A DNA stretch of 64,000 nt from contig JAJEKV010000005.1 of the NCBI GenBank assembly GCA_021234155.1, positions 20,506,089-20,570,088 on the forward strand, given 5' to 3'. Every line of letters begins with the position of its first letter. Positions within the stretch are counted from its first letter, which is position 1. Below are positions 32,946 to 43,771 of this stretch, in pieces. This DNA comes from Isoetes taiwanensis. Its lineage: Eukaryota > Streptophyta > Lycopodiopsida > Isoetales > Isoetaceae. Both the position numbers and the translations under genes were made by a program. The notes beneath the pieces were generated by a model. It did not search any database. It saw nothing but the letters and a program-made list of their open reading frames with translations, and was not told the DNA's origin.

Positions 32946-34165
32946 GGAAATACTCTCTTACTTAGAAGATGGAATTACTAAAGGTTGTAATTCTCCAGGC
33001 TCTCTAAACCTTGATGCTTTTACCTTCTGACAAGATAAACACCTAGCCACGTACTCCTTAACCATCTTCTTCTGTCCGGACTCAAAAGAAATTCTGGCAC
33101 ATTTTCCTCAAAGTTTTGTGTACCCCTGGGTGGCCCGCCAAAGGACTATCATGTGCTTCATATAGCAACCTCAATCTCAACTCCTGATCATTAGGAATAC
33201 ACGTACGGCCATTATAAAACAAAACTCCTTTAGACAATGCATACCTCGAAAATCTTGAGGGTTCTCCAACACAAAAGCAAAATATGGATCATTCCTCAAC
33301 TTGCTAAGAATATCTCAGATCCCATTGCCCTTGTAACACACTAATAGAGGTTAAAAATGACCTTCGAGACAAAGCATCAGCAATCACATTTTTCTTTGCC
33401 GTGTTGATATTCAATTTCAAAATCATACTCTCCTCTTAATTGCATCCACCTCCTTTGCCTATTATTCAAATATGGCTGTTTTGCAAAAAATACTTCAAAT
33501 TTTGGTGGCGGTCTTCAAAAAAGAAACGACCCAATAAAATAATAATGTCTCCATACCCCTAAGGTATGGATAATGGCCAACATTTCCAGATCATGCACCG
33601 GGTAATTTTGTTCAAATAGAGACAACTTACTTAGATATATAAGCACAAACTCGCCATCCCGCAAAGAAGACTCCTCCTACACTTTTCCGTAAGCATCAAT
33701 GACTACATGGAAGGGTACTTTCATGTCTGGAATCCTTAAAATTGGTGCACTAATCAAAACATCCTTTAACTTTTGGAAACTTTCTTGACAACTATCAGTT
33801 CAATGCAAATCATTCTTCTTACACAACAAAGAAGTCAAAGGAGCAGCAATCTTTGCAAATTTAGGAACAAATTTGATACCCCGCTAATCCCAAAAATTAT
33901 CTTACTTCTTTCACCATCTTTGGTGTGGGCCAATCTCTAACTGCCTCAATCTTAGAAGGATTTGGCTCTAATCCTTTTCTGAAATTACATGCCCAAGATA
34001 TACCAATCTAGTTTGTGCAAAAGAACACTTAGATAGTTTACCATACAACTTTTCTCGTCGCAAAATAGCTAATGTCTGTTTTACATGTTCCACATGCTCC
34101 TCTAATGTTCTGGAATATACCAAAATATCATCAAAGAAAACCAATATAAACTTATCCAGGAAAGA
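32946..34165 (-). pseudogene. Gypsy RT C-terminus, RNase H and integrase zinc finger, fragmented
   Basis: Read across frames: YVARCLSCQKVKASRFREPG (integrase HHCC region, about 33000-33060), MQLRGEYDFEIEYQHGKE followed by a one-base A insertion where NVIADALSRR is expected (about 33380-33440), and upstream RNase H and RT sequence. At least five frameshifts, several at homopolymers. Confidence 0.75.
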
Positions 34166-34673
34166 TCAGAATATCTCATTCATGAGACGCATAAAAGTGG
34201 CAGGAGCATTTGTCAACCCAAACGGCATTACAACAAACTCGTAATGTCCGTAGCGTATCCTAAAGGCAGTCCTATAAATATCTGTATCCTTGATCCGGAT
34301 CTGATGATATCCAGATCGTAAATCAATTTTTGTGAAATACTTAGCTTGTCCCAACTGATCAAATAACTCATCAACCCTAGGCAATGCATATCTGTTCTTC
34401 ATCAGTAATCCGTTAAGCATGCGATAATCAATACATAACCTTAAAGTCCCGTCTTTCTTTTTTTACAAACAAAACTGGCGCCCCAAATGGAGAAACACTC
34501 GGCCGTATAAACCCTTGTTCCAATAATTCCGCTAACTGTTTCTTCAATTCGGCCATCTCTAATGCATGAAATCTATATGGTGGCCTTGATGTGGGTTCAG
34601 CCCCAGGAACAAGTTCTATCTCATGATCTACCATTCTATGTGGAGGCAATTCTGTTAATTCTTTAGGAAACAC
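34166..34673 (-). pseudogene. Gypsy reverse transcriptase N-terminal half
   Basis: 34428-34673 encodes [40 protein letters not shown] and [12 protein letters not shown]. 34166-34420 continues with [35 protein letters not shown] and [20 protein letters not shown]. Motif A Asp ([10 protein letters not shown]) is present. The frame break lies at the DFKVMY/CVDYRML junction near 34425, at a run of T/A. Confidence 0.88.
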
Positions 34674-35675
34674 TCATCCAACACTTTCTCGGATCTCGGG
34701 GAGCAATAGGTTGTTCTTGTAACTCTCTGCGGTACCCAAAAAAAATGCACATCCCATTCTTATGCAACCGTTCTTAATCTGTTTCTTAAAACTTTTCCGG
34801 GACAAAGATATAACCACTAATGACGAAGGCAATCCTTCCAGCACATACTTATCTCCATTAGGACTTTGGCATGTAACTGTTTGCTCTCCGCAATCAATGC
34901 AAGCTTTATGTGGCCTCAACCATGACATTCCTAGAATAGCATCATACTTCCCTAGGCTCAATACTTCAAAACTAGTTTGGGACTCAAAATCTCCTATTTG
35001 GAATTCAAGATTGTCTACCTTAGCATAAGAAGTCTTAATTTTTACCATCAGCCAACTCCACATATCTAGGATCCCGACTAAGAGATGGCCGTATAAACCC
35101 TTGTTCCAATAATTCCGCTAACTGTTTCTTCAATTCGGCCATCTCTAATGCATGAAATCTATATGGTGGCCTTGATGTGGGTTCAGCCCCAGGAACAAGT
35201 TCTATCTCATGATCTACCATTCTATGTGGAGGCAATTACGTTAATTCTTTAGGAAACATATCGAAACTCATCCAACACTTTCTCTCGGATCTCGTGAGCA
35301 ATAGGTTGTTCTTGTAACTCTCTGCGGTACCCAAAATGCACATCCCATTCTTATGCAATCGTTCTTAATCTGTTTCTTAAAACTTTTCCTGACAAAGGTA
35401 TAACCACTAATGACGAAGGCAATCCTTCCAAAGACATACTCATCTCCATTAGGACTTTGGCATGTAACTGCTTGCTCTCCGCATAATCAATGCAAGCTTT
35501 ATGTGGCCTCAACCATGACATTCCTAGAATAGCATCATACTTCCCTACGGCTCAATACTTCAAAACTAGTTTGGGACTCAAAATCTCCTATTTGGAATTC
35601 AAGATTGTCTACCTTAGCATAAGAAGTCTTAATTTTTACCATCAGCCAACTCCACATATCTAGGATCCCGACTAA
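34501..35675. repeat. Tandem duplication of about 590 bp inside the gypsy protease-RT junction
   Basis: GGCCGTATAAACCCTTGTTC occurs at about 34501 and 35087, and CATCAGCCAACTCCACATAT at about 35045 and 35640. All sequence between is repeated in the same order. The copies differ by small indels. The effect is that the protease end and RT start appear twice. Confidence 0.88.
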
Positions 35676-35700
35676 TCATATCCAAATCTAGTTTCTTTGC
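34674..35700 (-). pseudogene. Gypsy aspartic protease region, duplicated
   Basis: [20 protein letters not shown], then KYDAILGMSWLRPHKACIDC (the GMSWL hallmark of gypsy protease ends) at 34674-35063. The same text recurs at about 35270-35680 in other frames. Further right (35690-35790) are the protease-start signs (DxGSTHCF-like: LIDCGSTHCFISPRLAKKL reading). Confidence 0.8.
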
Positions 35701-36007
35701 CAGCCTTGGGGAAATAAAACAATGTGTACTACCACAATCAATAAGAAAGAGAGCAGGAACTCCATGAATAATACTTCCCTCTTAGTGTCCTTCAAAGACC
35801 TTCTCTCTTTGCCTTGTCACCGTTATCTTTTGTTACGATGCACTCGGCCTGCAACACTTTCATTTGGATAGCCCCGCAAGATATCGGCTATATCGAGGTT
35901 CCACTAGGCCCAGCTCCTCCCTCCCAACTCATCTCTACAAGAATCTGAACCATATCAAATATCATCAATAATAAAAATCTTATAATCCACTAATCGTAAA
36001 CTTGGCT

Positions 36008-38514
36008 CAACGCCCGGCCAATTAACCTCTCGATGCCGGAGATCCCATCGATCTCTACCGTTGGATCTATACTTAACCTTTGCAACTCAAGAAATTGATA
36101 CAAGCATACTTAGGTAAAGAATTTAATCTTTATACATGCTCTAAGGTCCCAAAATTTATACTTGCCATTGCTCTCGGCAAAAATCCCACACAACAACCAA
36201 AGTTTACAAATAATTATAGTTTAAGCCGATCCATAATAATAATGGTTATATTAATCAAATATATTGTCTAGCAATCCACACACTTCTACTCTACCTTTTC
36301 CGGCTTGGCTACTTTCGGAGCATCTCGCCATTAACACCTCTGCTACACCATTAACCCACGGGGTTAGTCACACCTGACTAAGTGGGGATCGGGGATTTAG
36401 AATATATCAAGCATCAATTACCACAAGCATTAACTTAGAACAATAACTTAGCCTTACCGTAACCTCGCCCCTGCAATCCAAGTAATTAATCCAACAAGCA
36501 TAACCACAATGCATAATTATACGAAGCATAGCCATTGCAACTTGATTCCAATAATAAAAACCACATATACAATAGCCAAGCAACCAAAGCATCAACATTG
36601 CAACCAATATTCCTCTGGGTCTGAGCAAGGTCAACTCTACCGATCGTGCCGCTGACATAGAGGCGGGGTGTAACCACGTGTACACACACCCATCCACGCC
36701 AAGGCCCAAAGATTGGAGGACCACTTTATCGCATGACGTTATACCATACGGTACCAACGCCCGATGTTCAGATAATACCATTTACATAGCACTGTGCAAA
36801 ACCGTGAGTCTAGACCATCGCACCTAGACTCCGGCCCCAGAGGTCTATATCAAAGAATTACACCATAGATAATTATAAACAATTCACTATCATTATGACA
36901 CATGCCTTAACAAGCTCAACATCAAATAATTCCCTAATACACACTTCATATAGCAAGAGAAAGCCAAATCATAACTCAGTAATTATAATAACCTCAATAA
37001 TGCAAGATGCGGCTATCACCATTAAATAAAAGATAAGCATCTACCATCTTCCAATTGTTCCCTAACAACAAGGTTACTAGCTATATTTTAAGATTTTAAT
37101 AATGATTTAATCCCTAACGTTATAATTGTCATGACGCTTCCATTACCAATTTCCCCATACACAACACTTGTGCCTTGCATTTTTACCCCTCTTAATTTAA
37201 CTAATTCTAAAGGCTTTAAATTATAACTAGCTAGCTTGTTTAGACCACTCATGTCGTAATTATAAATAACTTAACCATTAGCATTAACCCTCTTAACTTA
37301 GGCCTCAATCTTTAATAATTCACAAGCCCAACTCTTGGCTCCAACTAGCCTTAATATTTTAATTTAACTCTAACCTTAGCTTTAACCTTTAGCCTTATTA
37401 TTACCTACTTACTAACAACTAATTAATTGTTAACATCTTTACTTTTTTTTACTAACCTAAACCTAACGTTCAATTCACAAACGCGGCCAACAAATTTTGT
37501 GGATCCGCCTCAAGCCATCGGATCCAAATTTCAAAACTTCATGGATCCACCGATTTTGGCTTTTACAGAATTTCCAGGCCAAATCATACGATTGTGGCGA
37601 ATCGTAGTTCTAACCCTTTTCTTCCATCACGGATCCTCGTTGGAAACTCTGTGGATCTGCATAAGAACCCCAAATCCTTCCGATTTGATCTTCTAAGGGG
37701 TTCTTAATCCAAAACGACCTGGTTACAAGTCAATCACATGGTTCTCGATCATCTTTTTGCTTGCCGTAGACCGAAGTTATCCGCCGCCACAACCTACATG
37801 GATCTCCATGATTCCGCTTCCTTTTGCCCAAATTGACCTCTTTGAGGCCAAATCGACCCAATCCGCACTTCTTTCATGCTTCTCGTGCATTCCCACTAAA
37901 TAAGATCATGCCAATTCTACTAGCAAAGATGCAAGAGATAAATCGCCTTCTTGGCTTGTTCTTGCTTCATCAATTGGGTTTTAATCCTTTCTTCCAAATT
38001 CTAACCGATTCAAACCATTCCAAACTTCTTCTATCATAGATTACAAATGCAGCTATTACTTTGATGGAAAATATTAGGAACATATTAATTTCAATACTAG
38101 CCATGCAAGCCACCGATTCCAATACCAAAGAGCTACTACCCATAAACCGTATTTATTTACAATCATGCTCACATAAACCAATTCTCATCCCATGCGCATA
38201 TAATCCAATTCTAATCCCGTCTTTGGATGCTTAATCAACAAATTAAAAACAAGCACGATACTACACTAGAAAACCCGTGTGTAAGTCTTGATCCCCACTG
38301 GAATCTCGCTTGTTTGCTTCTTTTTTTAGCCCAACACGCTTCGCTTCCAGAGCTCACGACGCACTTCGCCCTTCAAAGAATCCCTCTGCAATCTATCTTT
38401 TTCCAAATGCTTTTCTCTCAGTACTTATATTTATTTTTTAGCCACCAAAAGATTCTCCTCAGATAATTTCTACATATACGACGTATTAATTCTCAATATC
38501 TTAGGTCCGTTACA
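36008..38514 (-). repeat. Gypsy LTR (5' LTR of the element)
   Basis: About 2.5 kb, the partner of 29415-31880. It has one extra about 40-bp segment near 37352-37392 (TAACTCTAACCTTAGC region) and many 1-3 base differences, largely at CAG/CTG and CCTGG-like sites. The inner edge near 36008 is approximate. I could not find a standard tRNA-Met primer site beside it. Confidence 0.88.
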
Positions 38515-38519
38515 GGATT

Positions 38520-38854
38520 CCACTGGCTATGGGTCTAACGAGCTTGATGACATGATGTTCGTCTATACTGATGAGGCCTATGCAATTATCTCCCAGATAT
38601 ACTGTGAACAGTCCATGAAACAGTAGCCTTTGTTTTGTTCTGCTTTCTGAACCTTTAGTTTAAAAGTGGTCTCTGTTTTTTTTGTGTTCTATCTAGTGCC
38701 CTCCCATGAAGGGCTTTTGATGGCGATTAGCTATCTACCTTTTCCCAGGGGTAGGGGTCCCTACTCTGGGTTTTTTGTATGATCATGTAATTTTCCTATA
38801 TAGTAATACATTCCTCTGCCGTTTCCTCAAAAAAAAAAAAAAAAAAAAAAAAAG
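38520..38854 (+). pseudogene. LINE ORF2 extreme C-terminus, 3' UTR and poly(A)
   Basis: Directly after the gypsy target duplication the LINE frame resumes and encodes about 35 further residues (TGYGSNELDDMMFVYTDEAY, then ISQIYCEQSMKQ) to a TAG at 38624-38626. A 200-bp 3' UTR rich in T and a 25-base poly(A) follow. Confidence 0.85.
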
Positions 38855-38864
38855 AGATAGACAA

Positions 38865-39060
38865 ATTCTTATTTTATTTGTCAGGACCCTATGAAGGTTA
38901 CTTAAATGCCTTTGGAAGGAATTGCATCCTTGCGAAGGTTTAACTAAGATTTTATGTAATTATTATCTTACTTTATCTCGATACTAAGATATCTACACAA
39001 GACAAAACTATCTATGCAGTTATTATGAATTTATCAACAAGACATTAAAGCTTATGATAC
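38865..39060. other. AT-rich spacer between two LINEs
   Basis: Nothing recognised. The sharp change to GC-rich sequence at about 39060 marks the 5' end of the second LINE. Confidence 0.4.
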
Positions 39061-40049
39061 ATGCCCGGCTCTGGACGGCCGTGTCTTTGGGGCACTCGAG
39101 TGCGCCCTACTACTCCCGAGCCTCGAAGCTCCAGGGGTTCGCGGGCGAAAATCCATAGACACGCGCCCGGGGTCTCCCTACCGAGGTTCATAGTTACCGC
39201 TGCGGCGGTCATTGTGAGATGGCCAGGCAAAGAAGAGCCAAGAGCCGTGCTCCCGACTTCCTGCAGGGCGGGGGCCACTCGCCCGCTACCCCGCCCCCCC
39301 AAGTATGCACCGCACGACGCCCGGCAGCCCGGGACCACGACCGCTGCCCCGCACTCAAGCCACCCCACGCCATCCCAGCCACCAACACCACCACCCCAGC
39401 ACAGGCCCCCACCCTCGCCCACCTTTGACCCGCAGGCCGCAGAACTCCAAGAGCGCAGACGGAGAGGCCACAATCTGGTAGTCCGAGGCATGCCAGAAGA
39501 GGAGGGGGAGAGTCTCGCCCACAACATCCGAACACACATTCTCGGACATTATCTGGGCCAGTTCACATTTCCCGAGCAGCCCGCCATGGGGCTCAGCGCC
39601 CGGGTCGTAATCGCATTGTCATATTCGCGGTTGCGGATGCGCAGGTGCGTGATGCCATATTGCGACAGGGCAAGATGTTGAAGGGGACGTCCCTGTATGT
39701 GGACCGGGACCTCACACCCGCACAACAGGAGGCACACAGACAGGAGCTTGTCAAGGTCAGAGGCATCCGCCACCAAGGGGGTGCCGCAGGATTCGTTCGG
39801 GGCAGGATGCACATTTTTAGCCCGACATCTTTTACTTGCTGTTTCCCGCACCCCAATGTCATGGCCCCGAACGTGGCCCCCGTTACGCCTCTCCTACCAC
39901 ATCCCCCCCTTCTCTTGCTCCTACTCCTGCTCCCTCACGGTGGCCCTGACCTCTCTTTCCACATGTCGGCTCCATCTACTTCTCCCTTTCCTGACCTCGC
40001 TTCGCACTCCCCAGCACTTCAGTCTCGCATAACTTCTTCACACAAATAG
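39061..40049 (+). pseudogene. Second LINE, ORF1 (nucleic-acid-binding protein)
   Basis: GC-rich. The first frame (39061-39681) is Pro-rich and ends in a segment that reads RRRGHNLVVRGMPEEEGESL, the usual opening of a LINE ORF1 RNA-binding fold. In the next frames RHAILRQGKMLKGTSLYVDR-like text and LTPAQQEAHRQELVKVRGIR continue it (39645-39800). Frameshift near 39640. The frame ends just before the endonuclease ORF at 40053. Not a host gene. Confidence 0.65.
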
Positions 40050-40052
40050 GAA

Positions 40053-40599
40053 TTGTGCCTCCGGGTGGTCTCATGGAATTGTCGAGGCTTCCCTTGGCAG
40101 AAGGGAGACAGTCTCAACTCCGTGGCAACCGATATGGATCTCATCTTTCTCATGGAGATTTGGGAGTATGCCGGGCACAGGCTACCTGATCTGCCGAGTT
40201 ACCAACATTTCTCGGTCTTCAATACCTGTACAGGACAGAGGGGTCATGGTGGGATTGCTTGCTACTACCGGACAACCTTGGCACATTCGGTTACCCTCCA
40301 GAAGACAGACAGACACAACCGGTACTTGTGGGTTCGTGTGCATAATACCAATGGCAACCCTCTTTTTCTGGCCCTTTGTTGTTTCCCTCACGCAGAGAGC
40401 AGCTTCTATCGCAGCCACTCCGATGCGGATAGGATGGATCCTTATGTCGATCTATATGATGACATACAGCAGCACAAGCAGTTGGGTAGGGTCGTCCTTC
40501 TTGGGGATTTCAATGCACAGACAGGAGTGGAGCAGTCCATGAGACTTGACCCCCTCGCTGACGATGTCCTGCAGCTGCGTCCCGCAGAGGCAACCTGGC
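40053..40599 (+). pseudogene. Second LINE, endonuclease N-terminal part
   Basis: VVSWNCRGFPWQKGDSLN is the start of an exonuclease-endonuclease-phosphatase (EEP) domain (Asn of WNC). Further motifs are LIFLMEIW (normally ExH/ET, with MEIW here), GHGGIACYYR and VVLLGDFNAQTGVEQS (GDFN catalytic Asp/Asn). At 40599-40600 the protein is cut by the CACTA element; it resumes at 47738. Confidence 0.88.
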
Positions 40600-40659
40600 C
40601 ACTACAAGAGGATGGGGGGTTTAGTGTCAACCCTTGTGACAAGCCATAGGTCCAGTGAC

Positions 40660-41690
40660 AACTTTGTGTCGAATGCTATTATCTTGACACAAAGTGCTTG
40701 TTTTGCGTCAAAATTGTGTCGAGTGCATAACGTCAAATATTTCGTCAAATGAATGACGTCCTTTTTGTCAACTTTTTTGCGCAACTTAAGTAGGTTATTG
40801 CAACAACTTTTGAACAATATTATAGCAAAGTTGTGGCAAACTTTTTTTAAGACTTATGACAAAATGTTATCCAAAATTGCATCTAATATTTTGACGGAAT
40901 TTTGAGAAGCATTTGCCAATTTTATATTGCAATTTGAGGTGGTGGTTGCAACAAAATTTAAACAATATTATAACTAAGTCACTACAACATTTGCCTTGAT
41001 AGAATGAGGTTAGAAATAGATCAATCAAAATCCAATTTCCTTTTTCCCAATTCTTATCACATCTTACACAAGTTTATTACCACTTTAGCCTAAATGAAAA
41101 CCTTAAACCATTGAAATGCAAATATTGAGCACTGTAGCAATATTTTAAGAATCGGAATTCATTGGCATAAACTATTTTCCCCCGACAGCCCTGGCATCCA
41201 TAAACTTATGGATCCGACACAATGTTCACAATTCACAAAATCACAGAATTACAATCCTTCTTATACTTAGTTTACTCGGCACCGATCCAACTTGATCCGG
41301 CACCAGATTCGCCCCAAGCTACTCATTTCTAACTTGGGCACTTGCTAGCTGTTTAAACAACATTTGACCGCCAAATATATCATGGGTTAACCATTGGCTT
41401 TTTATCGAACCATTAATCATATGCCTTAGGTTTCCTTATTTCGACCTTAGGGAATTCTGACCCTATGCACAATAACAACGCACCTTCTGCAACCTAGGTT
41501 AAGTAACAGGTTCACAAGTCTCTGCGCCTTCATATACTGTGCAACCTTAGATCCCTGTATAATATAGATACTGCAACCTTTGCTCGTTATTACAACATGC
41601 TGATACTGCAAGTTCATCAAATCATATTTTCCCCTTCAAACATATAAAGCCACAACTTATTTGTAGTCAATCAACCATAGTTATAACATG
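40660..41690. other. CACTA left subterminal region and copia 3' end
   Basis: 40640-40960 is rich in GTGTC/GACAC/GTCAA motifs (CACTA subterminal repeats). Further right a minus-strand GAAGGGGAAAA (41628-41640) looks like the polypurine tract of the copia element, so its 3' LTR should lie to the left of about 41630. I could not fix its other end. Confidence 0.45.
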
Positions 41691-41698
41691 ACAATTTC

Positions 41699-43771
41699 TT
41701 ACAATTCCACCTTCATGTTATAACCTATGCATTGTACTGCATTTTTCAGTTCAGAGAATTTACCTTCTGGTAATGCTTTTGTTAGCAGGTCTGCCAGCTG
41801 CTTTGAAGTGTGAACATAGATTAACTTCACCAAGTTTTTCCCTACAACATCCCTGATAAAATGCAGTTCTAAATCGATATGCTTTGATCTTTCATGGAAC
41901 ACTGGGTCCTTAGTCATTGCAATGCAGCTTGTGCTGTCACAATATAGCTTTGTGGCTTCATTTTGACTGTACCCCAGCTCGATTAGTAATCTTCTTTCCC
42001 ATATCAGTTCCTTGGTTGCCAACACAACAGAAGCGTATTCTGCTTCAGCACTAGACAGTGCTATTGAATTTTGTTTTTTACATTTCCATGAAACAGGAGC
42101 ACCTCCTAAGAAGGTTAGATACCATGAAGTGGATTTTCTAGAATCCAAGTCCCCTCCCCAATCTGCATCACAGTATGCTGACAATTGTAAATCATCATTG
42201 CAGAAACTAATCCCATGATTCATGGTACCTTTCAAATATCTCAAGACCCTTTTAGCTGTTGTCCAATGATCTCTTCCAGGATCATTATTGTATCTGCTCA
42301 ACATATTCACCACATAAGCAATGTCAGGCCTGGTACAATTGGCTACATACGATAAACACCCTATTAATGACATGTATGGAACATTCTTCATATCTTCTCG
42401 TTCTTCATCTGTTGTGGGACACATTTTTGCAGAAATCTTGTACCCTGGCACTATTGGAGTCTTGCATGTGTTACAGTTGTTCATTTTGAATTTCTCAAGC
42501 ATTCCCTCTATCTGCCCTTTCTGTGTAAGTGTCAGTGTCTTTGTTAGTCTGTCTCTATGCTTTTCAATACCCAAAAATTTCTTCATCTCACCAAGATCTG
42601 ACATTCTAAATTTATTATTCAGAATGTCTTTGCAATGCTTCAGGACATTTGTACCTTTTGCTACCATTATGTTGTCATCGACATACAAAGCTATGATACA
42701 CCATTCATTTCCAATTTGATATCTGTAAAGATTTCCATCATTTTGCAATTTGCTAAACCCTTGTTCTCTGAGATAGGTATCAATGCACTTATACCATTCT
42801 CTGGGAGATTGCTTAAGTCCATATACTGCTTTGTTTAGCCTCCACACCTTCCCCGATCCTTCTTCTATTCCTGGAGGTATTTTCATGTAGATCTCCTCTT
42901 CTAAATTTGCATTCAGAAAAGCCGTATTTACATTCATATGATGGATTTCAAAATCTGCTGCATTTGCTATGGCCAATAGCATTCTAATACTATTCAGTTT
43001 AACCAAAGGAGAGAATGTATCTTCATAATCCTGCCCATACTTCTGTGTAAACCCCTGAGCTACTAATCTGGCTTTAAATTTTGGAGTTATTCCATCTGAT
43101 TCTGTTTTAATCTTAAACAACCATTTATTGCCAACAATATTCTTGTTCTCAGGCCTGTCAACCACCTCATATGTGTTTGTCCTATTGAATGACTCCATTT
43201 CCTCCATCATAGCTTTAATCCACCTTTTCCTATCTGGTGAAGCTATAGCTTCATCATAGGTTTTTGGGACTGACATGTCAAGATGCATTAAGATCTCAAA
43301 TAAGCTAAGAGTCTCACCTTCCTTTTCTTGTAGTCTCTTGCTTTTGCCCAATTCATCTCGCCCCAATGTTGTCATGTCTGCTCCAGAATCCCTTTGTAAC
43401 ATTTCTGCTTCAGTTCTTCTTTTTCTCCTTGGCTGCCTATCTTGTTTTTCATCTTGAAGAATAGCGGGATCTTCTGGCAGTACACTCTCATCCGAGTTTT
43501 CTGGCAGCACACTTACATCATTAGAATCATTAGTATCAGCAAGAATTTCTTTTGAGTCTTCATCCTCATCATACTTAATAGTCATTTGAGGCTTAGCCTC
43601 TTCACTTTCGAATCTTACTTGCTTTGTACTCCTATCAGCAGTGGCAATTTCTTTGCTATTAATCTTAGGCAGAATCTTATAATATTGTTCCTCATCAAAA
43701 GACACATCCCTACTTATGATAATTCTCCTCTTACTGCAGTCTGTAGGCTTTTGATTGTTGATCATATCCAA
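41699..43771 (-). CDS. Copia pol, RT and RNase H (690 codons open)
   Basis: Long open frame on the minus strand. An acidic linker (residues about 40-165) is followed by RT: NKWLFKIKTESDGITPKFKA, then HHMNVNTAFLNANLEEEIYM and CIIALYVDDNIMVAKG (catalytic YVDD). Connection: RPDIAYVVNMLSRYNNDPGR. RNase H: YCDADWGGDLDSRKSTSWYL, SSAEAEYASVVLATKELIWE, LYCDSTSCIAM and HIDLELHFIRD, ending KQLADLLTKALPEGKFSELK. Oddity: motif A reads MNV where copia has MDV, so a catalytic Asp is Asn and the enzyme should be dead. The integrase frame at 43731-44450 overlaps by one frameshift. Youngest-looking coding sequence among the TEs here. Confidence 0.93.
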   Translation of the reverse strand: MDMINNQKPTDCSKRRIIISRDVSFDEEQYYKILPKINSKEIATADRSTKQVRFESEEAKPQMTIKYDEDEDSKEILADTNDSNDVSVLPENSDESVLPEDPAILQDEKQDRQPRRKRRTEAEMLQRDSGADMTTLGRDELGKSKRLQEKEGETLSLFEILMHLDMSVPKTYDEAIASPDRKRWIKAMMEEMESFNRTNTYEVVDRPENKNIVGNKWLFKIKTESDGITPKFKARLVAQGFTQKYGQDYEDTFSPLVKLNSIRMLLAIANAADFEIHHMNVNTAFLNANLEEEIYMKIPPGIEEGSGKVWRLNKAVYGLKQSPREWYKCIDTYLREQGFSKLQNDGNLYRYQIGNEWCIIALYVDDNIMVAKGTNVLKHCKDILNNKFRMSDLGEMKKFLGIEKHRDRLTKTLTLTQKGQIEGMLEKFKMNNCNTCKTPIVPGYKISAKMCPTTDEEREDMKNVPYMSLIGCLSYVANCTRPDIAYVVNMLSRYNNDPGRDHWTTAKRVLRYLKGTMNHGISFCNDDLQLSAYCDADWGGDLDSRKSTSWYLTFLGGAPVSWKCKKQNSIALSSAEAEYASVVLATKELIWERRLLIELGYSQNEATKLYCDSTSCIAMTKDPVFHERSKHIDLELHFIRDVVGKNLVKLIYVHTSKQLADLLTKALPEGKFSELKNAVQCIGYNMKVEL

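Larger units (their letters stand above)
29415..38514 (-). mobile_element. 9.1-kb Ty3/gypsy retrotransposon with both LTRs
   Basis: Minus-strand element. It starts TGTAACGGACC at 38514 and ends at 29415, where the plus strand reads TGTGACGG. Perfect 5-bp target duplication GGATT at 29410-29414 and 38515-38519. It carries protease, RT, RNase H, integrase and a chromodomain-like end in gypsy order; gag is not recognisable between 35700 and 36007, so the 5' part is deleted. Pol is broken by many frameshifts. The insertion postdates the LINE that it splits. Confidence 0.93.
28303..38854 (+). mobile_element. 5'-truncated L1-type LINE, split by a gypsy element
   Basis: LINE sequence runs 28303-29414, is interrupted by the gypsy element, and resumes at 38520-38854, about 1.45 kb in all. 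It ends in 25 A residues (38829-38853). AGATAGACAA occurs just before it (28293-28302) and just after it (38855-38864), a perfect 10-bp target duplication. This proves the two halves are one insertion. Confidence 0.92.

Noticed and set aside
38555-38575. CTGATGAG resembling a hammerhead ribozyme core
   Set aside because: It is part of the LINE coding end (YTDEAY) and lacks a matching CGAAA strand.
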